From: CAYQOX01 sp964419335
GTDB taxonomy: Bacteria > Hinthialibacterota > Hinthialibacteria > Hinthialibacterales > Hinthialibacteraceae
NCBI GenBank assembly: GCA_964419335.1
Contig: CAYQOX010000069.1
Coordinates: 1 to 18,278 of the forward strand
DNA length: 18,278 bases
Direction: 5' to 3'
Shown here: one piece after another, positions 1 to 6,661 of the stretch
How the letters are laid out: each line of letters opens with the position of its first letter
How positions within the stretch are numbered: position 1 is the first letter of the stretch
Notes under the pieces: generated by a model
Told to the model about the DNA's origin: nothing
Database searches by the model: none
What the model saw: only the letters and a program-made list of their open reading frames with translations
Made by a program: the position numbers and the translations under genes

Positions 1-161
1 TGTGGGAAGTGACTTTAACCCTTGGCTACGATATTACCGAAGATCTCTTGGCGCGTATCGAATATCGTCATGATGAAGCAGACGGCGATATCTTCAATGA
101 CGATGATGGAACGGATGATACCCAAGATACAGTTGCTGTGGAAGTTATTTATTCTTTCTAA
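1..161 (+). CDS. Outer-membrane beta-barrel porin, 3' end only (first tandem copy)
   Basis: The gene enters from the left edge. Reading from base 3, 52 codons and a TAA stop are visible. The visible residues match the C-terminus of the complete porin at 475-1617 at 41 of 52 positions with no gap, so this is the end of a tandem paralogue. The last residues alternate polar and hydrophobic and end Ile-Tyr-Ser-Phe; a terminal aromatic residue is the usual signal for insertion of outer-membrane barrels by the BAM machinery. The stretch before the last strand is Asp-rich, as in the second copy, and probably forms an external loop or turn. An intrinsic terminator follows at 196-229. Family assignment (OmpL-like/BBP2) is borrowed from the complete copy; the N-terminal part is outside the window. 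Confidence 0.85.
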   Translation, partial: WEVTLTLGYDITEDLLARIEYRHDEADGDIFNDDDGTDDTQDTVAVEVIYSF

Positions 162-184
162 TGTAATTCGTTAGGTTCGGGAAT
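1..184 (+). repeat. Tandem duplication unit, left copy (3' part)
   Basis: This stretch aligns without gaps to 1457-1640. The similarity covers the last 52 codons of the porin and continues 23 bases past the stop codon, where 26 bases counted from the stop differ at only three positions. It then breaks off just before each gene's terminator hairpin. Confidence 0.8.
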
Positions 185-195
185 TTTTATAATTC

Positions 196-229
196 GGGCG
201 GTCTGACAAGATGACCGCCTGATTTTTTT
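196..229 (+). terminator. Intrinsic terminator of first porin copy
   Basis: Bases 197-203 and 213-219 form a perfect 7-bp GC-rich stem (GGCGGTC/GACCGCC) around a 9-nt loop, extended by a G-T pair. A run of seven T's follows at 223-229. It begins 35 nt after the porin stop codon. Confidence 0.85.
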
Positions 230-427
230 GTCTAAAAACCAGCAGTTTGATTAAATCCCAGCTCCAATTACTGTCCCTATTTAATCTCCCTTCAAAATCC
301 TCTTCATTTTTTACTTCTATAAACCCTCGATTTTGAACCACTTACATTGATTTTAGCTACTCTCGATAATATCGGCACATTCATTGCTTATATACGATAA
401 TTAGGTTCCACTGGGTTATGGGTATTT

Positions 428-445
428 GCATTCCTATTGGAATGC
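428..445 (+). promoter_or_regulatory. Hairpin in porin 5' leader
   Basis: GCATTCC (428-434) and GGAATGC (439-445) form a perfect 7-bp inverted repeat around a TATT loop. It ends 16 nt before the Shine-Dalgarno sequence AAGGAG at 461-466. No T-run follows, so it is not a terminator. It could stabilise the porin mRNA, bind a regulator as RNA, or be an operator half-site pair in DNA. Function is inferred only from position. Confidence 0.35.
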
Positions 446-474
446 TATTTAATATTGAGAAAGGAGAAAAGTCT

Positions 475-1617
475 ATGAAACGAGTTGTAATCATGGTGGG
501 TGTCATAACCTTGGCACTCTCTACAATGACAACAGGAGGGAACGCGGGTGCATTATCGGAAGCCACATCCAGCGCGTTGGGAGGGATTGAAATAGGTGGT
601 TATTTAGACATGTCCTGGACTTACAATTTCAATCAGCCCAGCCAAACAAACAATGGAAACGTGATTCGTATCTTCGATACAGATCACGATGACATTGTGG
701 ACTTCCATATGCTGAATCTGTATATCGATAATCTACCTGAAGATCTGGGAGAAGTGGGATTCCGGACCGATTTTGCTTTCGGTGAAGATGCAGAACTCAT
801 CGGCGGGGATGTCGATGAGGATAACATCATGCAAAATGACGATATGAATATTTATCAAGCCTATCTTTCTTATATCGTACCGATCGAAAATGGCTTGACC
901 ATCGATATCGGCCGTTTCGCTACATGGCATGGCTATGAGTTAATCGAAAGTCCCCAAAATGATAATTTCTCCCGTTCGATCATGTTCGGCTATGCCATTC
1001 CATTTACCCACACCGGTATTCGAATGACCTATCCGTTTGCGGATTGGACAGAAGTTAGCCTCGGAGTAACCCAAGGATGGGATACCGTCGAAGACAACAA
1101 CAATGGAAAAACGTTTCATGCAGCATGGTTGGTGACACCTATGGATGATATCTCCATCCAAAATTCTGTAGCGTATGGCCCCGAGAGAGATGACAATTCT
1201 TCCGATTACATGTTTTTGTATGATCTCGTGGCTACATGGGCGATCAACGAAATGTTTTCTGTGGGAGCCAATTTCAACTATGGAAATGATGAAAACGCAA
1301 ATGGAAGCAGTGACACAGAATATTGGGCTGTAGGCGGGTATGCGCGTTATGACTTCCATCAAGATATGTATCTTGCCCTGCGCGGAGAATATTTCGACGA
1401 TACCGATTACACACGGCTTCCCCAAGAAACCGGTAATCCCAATTCAAACCAAGAGATGTGGGAAATAACGGTAACCCTGGGGTATGAAGTTACTGAAGAT
1501 CTTCTTACACGAATTGAATATCGGCATGATGAAGCGGATGGGGATATTTTTCATGACAAGGGTGGATCCGATGATACTCAAGATACCATCGCTCTTGAAG
1601 TAATTTATTCTTTTTAA
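475..1617 (+). CDS. OmpL-like (BBP2-type) outer-membrane beta-barrel porin
   Basis: A 380-residue protein, probably a diffusion porin of the outer membrane. The chosen ATG at 475 has the Shine-Dalgarno AAGGAG at 461-466 and opens a typical signal peptide: MKR, a hydrophobic core to about residue 15, and an Ala-Gly-Ala cleavage motif at 24-26. An upstream in-frame ATG at 418 would put 19 extra residues in front of it and has no ribosome-binding site. The mature part begins with a Gly-Gly-Tyr strand, then a Phe-Asp-Thr-Asp-His motif, and alternating strands and Asp/Asn-rich loops. This pattern is known from the putative beta-barrel porin-2 (OmpL-like) family. The chain ends in Tyr-Ser-Phe, the barrel-insertion signal. 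It is a tandem paralogue of the gene cut by the left edge and has its own terminator, so it is probably monocistronic. Substrate is unknown; the acidic loops might favour cations. Confidence 0.85.
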   Translation: MKRVVIMVGVITLALSTMTTGGNAGALSEATSSALGGIEIGGYLDMSWTYNFNQPSQTNNGNVIRIFDTDHDDIVDFHMLNLYIDNLPEDLGEVGFRTDFAFGEDAELIGGDVDEDNIMQNDDMNIYQAYLSYIVPIENGLTIDIGRFATWHGYELIESPQNDNFSRSIMFGYAIPFTHTGIRMTYPFADWTEVSLGVTQGWDTVEDNNNGKTFHAAWLVTPMDDISIQNSVAYGPERDDNSSDYMFLYDLVATWAINEMFSVGANFNYGNDENANGSSDTEYWAVGGYARYDFHQDMYLALRGEYFDDTDYTRLPQETGNPNSNQEMWEITVTLGYEVTEDLLTRIEYRHDEADGDIFHDKGGSDDTQDTIALEVIYSF

Positions 1618-1640
1618 TGTAAGTCCTAAGGTTCGGGAAT
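1457..1640 (+). repeat. Tandem duplication unit, right copy (3' part)
   Basis: This is the counterpart of bases 1-184, offset by exactly 1456 bases without indels. It includes the porin 3' end and 23 bases of non-coding flank, which shows the copies arose by DNA duplication rather than by chance similarity. The terminator hairpins beyond it differ in sequence. Confidence 0.8.
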
Positions 1641-1651
1641 AACAAATAGCG

Positions 1652-1683
1652 CGAGCGGTTGCGAAAGTGACCGCTCGTTTTTT
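1652..1683 (+). terminator. Intrinsic terminator of second porin copy
   Basis: CGAGCGGT (1652-1659) pairs perfectly with ACCGCTCG (1670-1677) around a 10-nt loop, followed by six T's at 1678-1683. It lies 34 nt after the porin stop and separates the porin from the acetyltransferase gene. Confidence 0.88.
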
Positions 1684-1837
1684 CATGGATTGAAGAAATT
1701 AAATTCAAAAGAAAGGTACCGTAATTTATATTTTCTGATTGAAATTCTAATAACATCCATCAACCCCTTGCTTCGACATTCGAAATCCTACATCATAAAA
1801 AAACAAAAATAACAAGTAAATTTAAAGGAAATATTCA

Positions 1838-2959
1838 TTGAGCCATCAAGAACAGCCTCAATCCATTCAAAAACATGAACTTAACGAATTGATCTCACTG
1901 CTCAACTATATCTTTCGAGCCGATGGCGGCGATATGGGGAAAGATTATCCCCGGCATTTAGGAGAGAATAACTTGGAGAATATCCGGGTTATCAAGCAAG
2001 AGGGACAAATCGTAGCCCATGTAGCCGCCTCCATCCGGCCTGTCTCTCTGGCTGGGATACAAACCAAAGTTGCAGGTATAGGTGCGGTAGCCACTCATCC
2101 CGAAGCGCGCGGATATGGCTTTGCATCTATACTTATGCAGGATGCGATTCAGCGTTGCACTGAACAAGGCGCAGATATTATGTTGATTTCTGGAGATTTA
2201 GGCATTTATCGGCGTTTGCACGCCGAGGAATGTGGCCAATTCCCTGTTTTTGAAATATCAGAAGAAGATTTGCGTCCCCAATCGGGGTTTTCTCTTATCC
2301 CCGTGGATTCCACTCATATTGATATAATCAATCTCTTGTTAGAGCAGAAAACCACCCGTTATATGCTTCCCCAGGAAGATTTGGAAGCCTTAGAGCAATG
2401 CCGTCATGTAATGGACCGTTCTTCGGATTGGTGGATCATTCTTTATGGCGATACTCCGACAGGTTTTGGGGTCGTTCATGCGGATGAGCAAAAGGTGGAT
2501 CTCTTAGAATGGGCCGGGCATCCCAACGCCTTGCAATATGCGGCCTATCAATGGCTGCATCATTACGGTGCCCCAAGTCTGCATTATATAACACATGAGG
2601 CGCATCAAATTCCTTTGCATTGGCAAGCGTGTATAACTGATTGGCGTGCTTTTGAAGGTACGGTTTTGATGCTCCATACATATCGGTTTATGCGGCAAGC
2701 GCAGGACCTGTTATCCCAGCGTTTAGGTGAAGAAACACTGAACGCTTTGAAGTTTGATTGTGGGATGCAACAAATGGCGATTTCATTGGGCGAGGAAATA
2801 CTTGAATTAAAAAATGGAGGCGAAGTGGTTCAATTTCTCTTTGGCCATCCCATGAGAAACATTCTTGAAGAAAAACTTCCCGGTACAAGCGCGTTAAAAT
2901 CAATTTTACAGAAAGGTTTCCCTTTGCCTTTGGTGTGGTATGGTTTGGGATATGTATAG
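1838..2959 (+). CDS. GNAT-family N-acetyltransferase
   Basis: A 373-residue protein with an N-terminal GNAT acetyltransferase domain (about residues 15-140), expected to transfer an acetyl group from acetyl-CoA to an amine. The acetyl-CoA-binding motif A is clear: the Ala-Thr-His-Pro strand at 85-88 is followed by Arg91-Gly-Tyr-Gly94-Phe-Ala96, fitting the R/Q-x-x-G-x-G/A signature. A Gly-Ile-Tyr at 122-124 sits where family members often have the catalytic Tyr. The remaining 230 residues form a second module ending in a Pro-Leu-Val-Trp-Tyr-Gly-Leu-Gly-Tyr-Val tail. I recognise this as typical of two-domain GNATs, possibly with an Eis/SCP2-like fold. The start is TTG, chosen because AAAGGAA lies 7 nt upstream and no in-frame ATG occurs before residue 33. 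Substrate is unknown. The gene stands alone and converges on rplQ. Confidence 0.85.
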   Translation: MSHQEQPQSIQKHELNELISLLNYIFRADGGDMGKDYPRHLGENNLENIRVIKQEGQIVAHVAASIRPVSLAGIQTKVAGIGAVATHPEARGYGFASILMQDAIQRCTEQGADIMLISGDLGIYRRLHAEECGQFPVFEISEEDLRPQSGFSLIPVDSTHIDIINLLLEQKTTRYMLPQEDLEALEQCRHVMDRSSDWWIILYGDTPTGFGVVHADEQKVDLLEWAGHPNALQYAAYQWLHHYGAPSLHYITHEAHQIPLHWQACITDWRAFEGTVLMLHTYRFMRQAQDLLSQRLGEETLNALKFDCGMQQMAISLGEEILELKNGGEVVQFLFGHPMRNILEEKLPGTSALKSILQKGFPLPLVWYGLGYV

Positions 2960-2980
2960 ACTGAGTCAGGCCAAAACGCA

Positions 2981-3016
2981 ATAAAAAAGCATCTCCGTAA
3001 CGAGATGCTTTTTTAT
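2981..3016. terminator. Bidirectional terminator between acetyltransferase and rplQ
   Basis: Bases 2981-2995 and 3002-3016 are perfect inverted complements (15 bp) around a 6-nt loop. The GC-containing core GCATCTC/GAGATGC is flanked by six A's on one side and six T's on the other, so RNA from either strand ends in a U-run. It lies 21 nt after the acetyltransferase stop and 35 nt after the rplQ stop, so it can end both convergent units. Confidence 0.93.
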
Positions 3017-3051
3017 TGTTAGAATGTTTACGCTCTTAAGAACAAATTCAT

Positions 3052-3423
3052 TTACTCTTCAGGCGTTTCATATCCTAAAAGTTGAATATAAGCCATAGGA
3101 GCGCCATCGTTCGGCCTTGGGCCAATCTTGAAAATTTGGGTATAGCCGCCCGGACGTTCCTGGAATTCCGGAACAATCTCGGTGAATAGCTTATTGAGGA
3201 TGGATTTGTCGCGTATCACTCGGTTGACCCTGCGCCGAGCATGAACTGAATCATCCTTGGCCGTTGTGATTAACCGTTCAACCACACGACGAAGTTCTTT
3301 GCTCTTGGCCACGGTGGTTTTGATGCGGCCATGTCGAAAGAGCGAAGTGGCTTGGTTTGCCAGCATTGCATCACGATGAGCGGCAGTACGCCCGAGTTTA
3401 CGACCTTTCTTCTTATGTCTCAT
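3052..3423 (-). CDS. rplQ: Ribosomal protein bL17
   Basis: Large-subunit protein of 123 residues, near the usual 115-130. The N-terminus Met-Arg-His-Lys with Lys-Leu-Gly-Arg and His-Arg within the first 20 residues is the bL17 signature, followed by the Thr-Thr-x-Ala-Lys-Ala/Ser-Lys-Glu segment at 36-43. bL17 lies near the peptide exit tunnel of the 50S subunit. The ATG is preceded by GGAG nine bases upstream. It is the last gene of the array, 38 nt after rpoA, as in most bacteria, and the bidirectional terminator follows. Confidence 0.97.
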   Translation of the reverse strand: MRHKKKGRKLGRTAAHRDAMLANQATSLFRHGRIKTTVAKSKELRRVVERLITTAKDDSVHARRRVNRVIRDKSILNKLFTEIVPEFQERPGGYTQIFKIGPRPNDGAPMAYIQLLGYETPEE

Positions 3424-3461
3424 TGTTCCAAACTCCAGTTTCTTGAATAATCAAAAAGTGA

Positions 3462-4547
3462 TTAGGATTCTTTATCCTCTTCGTCTTCCATTTCATCTTC
3501 CATGTTTTCGTATTCTTCTTCTTCCTCATCTTCCTCAAGTAAAGCCGGAACGACTTCCTCCTCATCGGAAGAATCGGAGTTCATTTGATTAAGATCCATA
3601 CCAAGATATAGATTATACTTACTCAGGACTTCTTTAATTTCATTGAGTGATTTTTTACCGAAGTTGCGATATTTGAGCATCTCGCTTTCGGTTTTGGAAA
3701 CCAACTCACCGATGGTTTTAATGTTAGCCGCTTTAAGGCAATTATAGGCACGAACTGAAAGTTCGAGTTCTTCCACCCCTTTGGCCAGATAAGGGTTGAT
3801 GGTGTCTTCTTTGCTTTCTTCTTTCTCATCGGGCATTTCATCTTCTTCTGGGAAGTTAATGAAGAGGAAGAGATGATCCTTAAGAATTTTGGCAGAATAG
3901 GCGAGCGCATCTTGAGGTGCAATGGTACCATCTGTCCAAATTTCCATAATCAGGCGGTCGTAGTCTGTGATATCGCCAACACGTGCATTTTCAACGAAGT
4001 ATTTGACCCGTTCGATCGGTGTAAAAATGGCATCCATAAGGATGGTATTCAGAGGAAAAGAATCGGCGTCTTTGCTCTGGCGTTCTGCTGAGACATAACC
4101 GCGTCCAACATCCACGTACAATTCCATTTCCAGTTCGCCCTCTTTATCCAAGGTGGCGATATGCAACTCAGGATTCATGATCTCAACATCAGGGTTTTTT
4201 TCAATATGGGAAGCTTTTACTTCACCTTCGCCCCTGGCTTGGAGGTAAAGGGTGACAGGAGCATTGCGATAATTTTTGATTTTCAGCCCTTTGAGATTAA
4301 GGATGATGTCGGTGACATCTTCAACCACACCAGGGATGTAAGATAATTCTTGCAGCACGCCGTTAATGCGAACCGCTTTAACCGCGGTTCCCTGAATCGA
4401 CGAGAGCAAAACACGACGCAGGGAATTGCCCAAGGTAGTGCCGAAACCTCGTTCCAGAGGTTCCACCACGAATTTGCCGTATTGATCTTGGGTTGTTTCC
4501 TGACCAATACGAACACGTCCGGGCATAACGACGGGTTTAAATTTCAT
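3462..4547 (-). CDS. rpoA: DNA-directed RNA polymerase subunit alpha
   Basis: Alpha subunit, 361 residues against about 315-330 in most bacteria. Residues 1-235 form the dimerising N-terminal domain that nucleates polymerase assembly (Glu-Arg-Gly-Phe-Gly-Thr-Thr-Leu-Gly-Asn-Ser at 32-42 is diagnostic). An acidic linker (235-255) leads to the C-terminal domain (256-320), which contacts UP-element DNA and activators. The DNA-binding Arg (R266, matching E. coli R265), Asn269 and the Gly-Lys-Lys-Ser at 297-300 are all kept. The extra length is a tail of 37 residues (325-361), 23 of them Asp or Glu, which most alpha subunits lack. It is not a frameshift product: the frame is open and codon use is ordinary apart from repeated GAA/GAG/GAT. 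The start has a GGGGG-type ribosome-binding site. It lies 99 nt after rpsD, with a hairpin in the gap. Confidence 0.97.
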   Translation of the reverse strand: MKFKPVVMPGRVRIGQETTQDQYGKFVVEPLERGFGTTLGNSLRRVLLSSIQGTAVKAVRINGVLQELSYIPGVVEDVTDIILNLKGLKIKNYRNAPVTLYLQARGEGEVKASHIEKNPDVEIMNPELHIATLDKEGELEMELYVDVGRGYVSAERQSKDADSFPLNTILMDAIFTPIERVKYFVENARVGDITDYDRLIMEIWTDGTIAPQDALAYSAKILKDHLFLFINFPEEDEMPDEKEESKEDTINPYLAKGVEELELSVRAYNCLKAANIKTIGELVSKTESEMLKYRNFGKKSLNEIKEVLSKYNLYLGMDLNQMNSDSSDEEEVVPALLEEDEEEEEYENMEDEMEDEEDKES

Positions 4548-4588
4548 GGGACTTTTTTCCCCCTTTGCTGCTTGTTTTTATCGTATTG

Positions 4589-4620
4589 AAAGGCGGCAAG
4601 GAAAAAACCTTGTCGCCTTT
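4589..4620. other. Inter-cistronic hairpin between rpsD and rpoA
   Basis: Two 13-nt arms (4589-4601 and 4608-4620) are inverted complements except for one position and enclose a 6-nt A/T loop. Read as plus-strand RNA the odd pair is G-U and the stem is followed by TTTTCTT, resembling a terminator pointing against the operon. Read in the operon direction the odd position is an A-C mismatch, no U-run follows the stem, and the six T's are in the loop. In that direction it looks like an mRNA-processing or regulatory stem, 26 nt after the rpsD stop. Its role is not known. Confidence 0.5.
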
Positions 4621-4646
4621 TCTTCTAAGCAGCGATCGATTTCGAA

Positions 4647-5276
4647 TTATTTGGAATACAGCTCGACAATGAGCTGTTCTTTGACAGGTATAGCGATTTC
4701 TTCGACTTGCGGTAAACGTGTTAATTTCCCGCTAAATTCTACATCATCGCGTTCCAACCATGGATAATGTCCCGTGGAACGCCGGAGTTGCATCCCCTCA
4801 ACGACCAAGGGGAGTTCGCGACTCTTTTCCTTAACCTGAATGGTCTGACCAACTTTGACCAGGTAAGAGGGAATGTTAACCCGTTTTCCATCCACGAGAA
4901 CATGATTGTGACGCACCAATTGTCGTGCTTGGGTTCTCGAGTTGGAAAAACCCAACCGGTAAACAACATTATCAAGGCGCCGTTCTAAGAGATGTAACAA
5001 GTTTTCGCCAGTAATACCACTCATGCGATCGGCGATGGTATAATAGCGCCGAAATTGGCGTTCTAAAACACCATAAATACGTTTAGCCTTTTGTTTTTCG
5101 CGCAACTGGATCCCAAAGTCAGACAGTTTTGACATACGTTTTTGGCCATGTTGTCCTGGAGGATAATTGCGCTTATTCAAAGGGCATTTTGCGGAAAGAC
5201 ATTTCTTTCCCTTAAGCATCAGTTTAATGCCTTCGGCTCGACATAATTTACAAGCGGGTCCACGGTATCGTGCCAC
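4647..5276 (-). CDS. rpsD: Ribosomal protein uS4 (zinc-type)
   Basis: Small-subunit assembly protein of 209 residues that binds the 5' domain of 16S rRNA. The N-terminal segment holds Cys9, Cys12, Cys26 and Cys31, the zinc-binding form of S4. The RNA-binding S4 domain runs about 98-160 and opens with Arg-Arg-Leu-Asp-Asn-Val-Val-Tyr-Arg-Leu-Gly-Phe. The start is GTG, fixed by AAGGAG seven bases upstream and by the conserved Met/Val-Ala-Arg-Tyr N-terminus. In E. coli S4 represses its own alpha operon; no comparable pseudoknot was identified here by eye. It lies between rpsK (72-nt gap) and rpoA, the canonical alpha-operon order. Confidence 0.97.
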   Translation of the reverse strand: MARYRGPACKLCRAEGIKLMLKGKKCLSAKCPLNKRNYPPGQHGQKRMSKLSDFGIQLREKQKAKRIYGVLERQFRRYYTIADRMSGITGENLLHLLERRLDNVVYRLGFSNSRTQARQLVRHNHVLVDGKRVNIPSYLVKVGQTIQVKEKSRELPLVVEGMQLRRSTGHYPWLERDDVEFSGKLTRLPQVEEIAIPVKEQLIVELYSK

Positions 5277-5348
5277 GGATATACTCCTTATTACGAAAAT
5301 TTCATTGATTTTTGTGTTAATATATATTCTATTACTTCATGAACTCGA

Positions 5349-5747
5349 TTACACCCGGCGACGTTGTGGAGGACGACAGCCATTGTGTGGAATCGGGGTA
5401 ACATCTTTTATCACGCGAATTTGCAGGCCAACCACCTGCATAGCCCGAATGGCGGCTTCTCTACCCGAACCGGGACCTTTGACCATAACTTCGACTTGTT
5501 GCAAGCCATGTTCTTTGGCCCGTTCCGCCGCTTCTTGGGCTGTAATTTGGGCGGCGTAGGGAGTGCTTTTACGAGAGCCTTTAAAGCCAGTATTGCCAGC
5601 ACTCGCCCAGGAGATGGCATTTCCTTCCATATCCGTAATGGTTACAATCGTATTATTAAAGGTTGCCTGGATATGAACAATACCACGAGGAACATTTTTT
5701 TTGACTTTTTTCCGACTGCGACTGCCGGATCGTCCCGCTCTAGCCAT
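5349..5747 (-). CDS. rpsK: Ribosomal protein uS11
   Basis: Small-subunit platform protein of 132 residues, close to the usual 129. It has the Gly-Ile-Val/Ala-His-Ile-Gln-Ala-Thr-Phe-Asn-Asn-Thr segment near residues 22-33. The C-terminus is the near-invariant Pro-His-Asn-Gly-Cys-Arg-Pro-Pro with an Arg-rich end; this Asn-Gly pair is where isoaspartate is found in E. coli S11. The N-terminus is a basic Arg/Ser/Lys arm. AGGAG lies 11 nt before the ATG. It is separated from rpsM by 107 nt, the longest gap within the array. Confidence 0.97.
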   Translation of the reverse strand: MARAGRSGSRSRKKVKKNVPRGIVHIQATFNNTIVTITDMEGNAISWASAGNTGFKGSRKSTPYAAQITAQEAAERAKEHGLQQVEVMVKGPGSGREAAIRAMQVVGLQIRVIKDVTPIPHNGCRPPQRRRV

Positions 5748-5854
5748 AATTTAGTTTACTCCTATTTTTATCGAATGTATTCAAGCGAACTATAATGATT
5801 TGTGATGGAAAAATTCTTTCTCACCATAGAAATAAATCAAAAAGAGTGCGTTTA

Positions 5855-6226
5855 TTATTTTTTGGAGCGTACTCCAATGGTTCGCCTTGGTCCTTTGCGC
5901 GTACGCGCGTTGGTCCGTGTACGCTGTCCGCGAGTGGGTAGACCTCGACGATGGCGAAGACCTCGATAGCACCCAATATCCATCAAACGTTTAATATTCA
6001 TATTCATTTCACGACGTAAATCGCCTTCGACGATATAATCGTTTTGAATGATGGAGGTAATTCGGCTAATTTCTTCTTCGCTTAAATCCTTCACCCGTAT
6101 ACTTTCATCCACATCGGCTTTTCGTAGGATTTGAGCGGAAGTGGGCTGTCCAATTCCAAAAATATAGGTTAACCCTATAACGACGCGTTTATCTCTGGGT
6201 AGGTCTACACCGGCAATACGTGCCAC
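5855..6226 (-). CDS. rpsM: Ribosomal protein uS13
   Basis: Small-subunit head protein of 123 residues that contacts tRNA in the P site and takes part in inter-subunit bridges. It opens with Ala-Arg-Ile-Ala-Gly-Val-Asp-Leu-Pro and continues with the Lys-Arg and Ile-Gly-Leu-Thr-Tyr-Ile-Phe-Gly-Ile-Gly helix-two-turn-helix core. The C-terminus has the Gly-Leu-Pro-x-Arg-Gly-Gln-Arg-Thr-x-Thr-Asn-Ala-Arg-Thr tail that reaches the P-site tRNA. The start is GTG, with a perfect AGGAGG seven bases upstream. It follows rpmJ by 21 nt, opening the alpha-operon portion. Confidence 0.97.
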   Translation of the reverse strand: MARIAGVDLPRDKRVVIGLTYIFGIGQPTSAQILRKADVDESIRVKDLSEEEISRITSIIQNDYIVEGDLRREMNMNIKRLMDIGCYRGLRHRRGLPTRGQRTRTNARTRKGPRRTIGVRSKK

Positions 6227-6247
6227 GTTCTTTCCTCCTGAATCTCG

Positions 6248-6361
6248 TTATCCTTGACGTTGTTTATGCCGTGGATTTTTGCAAATCACACGAACTTTGC
6301 CTTTACGACGAATCACTTTGCAACCTTCACAAATGGCTTTGACAGAGGCTTTGACTTTCAT
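6248..6361 (-). CDS. rpmJ: Ribosomal protein bL36 (zinc-type)
   Basis: A 37-residue protein reading MKVKASVKAICEGC at the N-terminus and Asn-Pro-Arg-His-Lys-Gln-Arg-Gln-Gly at the end. Cys11, Cys14, Cys27 and His32 form the zinc ribbon of the Cys-containing L36 form; it packs against 23S rRNA near the base of the L7/L12 stalk. AGGAG lies nine bases before the ATG. Its place between infA (38 nt) and rpsM (21 nt) is the standard one. Confidence 0.97.
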   Translation of the reverse strand: MKVKASVKAICEGCKVIRRKGKVRVICKNPRHKQRQG

Positions 6362-6399
6362 CGAGTTACTCCTCGTATTCCTATTCCAGAATCAAGATT

Positions 6400-6618
6400 C
6401 TAAGCCTGACGGTAGGTGATGCGCCCCCGGCTTAAATCGTAGGGGGAGAGTTCTACCGTTACCGTATCACCGGGAAGAATACGGATATAATGCATTCTCA
6501 TTTTCCCGGAGATATGGGCTAACACCTTATGCCCGTTTTCCAGTTCGACCCGAAACATAGCATTCGGCAGGGTTTCGATTATTTTACCTTTAACTTCAAT
6601 AACGTCTTTTTTTGCCAT
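6400..6618 (-). CDS. infA: Translation initiation factor IF-1
   Basis: A 72-residue S1-like OB-fold protein, exactly the usual length. It occupies the ribosomal A site during initiation and helps IF-2 and IF-3. The N-terminus Ala-Lys-Lys-Asp-Val-Ile-Glu-Val-Lys-Gly, the central Phe-Arg-Val-Glu-Leu-Glu-Asn-Gly-His and the C-terminal Leu-Ser-Pro-Tyr-Asp-Leu-Ser-Arg-Gly-Arg-Ile-Thr-Tyr-Arg are family signatures. The ATG is 43 nt after the map stop; the nearest ribosome-binding site is weak (AAGG sits too close and GGAG too far), so translation may depend on other features. Confidence 0.97.
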   Translation of the reverse strand: MAKKDVIEVKGKIIETLPNAMFRVELENGHKVLAHISGKMRMHYIRILPGDTVTVELSPYDLSRGRITYRQA

Positions 6619-6661
6619 AACCTTACTTTGGTTGAACTCCTATCGATCTATAAACACAGGC

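Noticed and set aside
339..410. Promoter candidates for the second porin, such as GATAAT at 365-370 and 396-401
   Set aside because: No acceptable -35 box lies 16-18 bp upstream of either; the porin may use another sigma factor or a regulator-dependent promoter.
418..474. Upstream ATG extending the porin by 19 residues
   Set aside because: It would bury the signal peptide behind a non-signal segment, lacks a ribosome-binding site, and covers the leader hairpin; the ATG at 475 has AAGGAG at a good distance.
940..1425. 161-codon open frame on the minus strand inside the porin
   Set aside because: It lies antisense to a well-supported porin, has no ribosome-binding site, and its product has no recognisable features.
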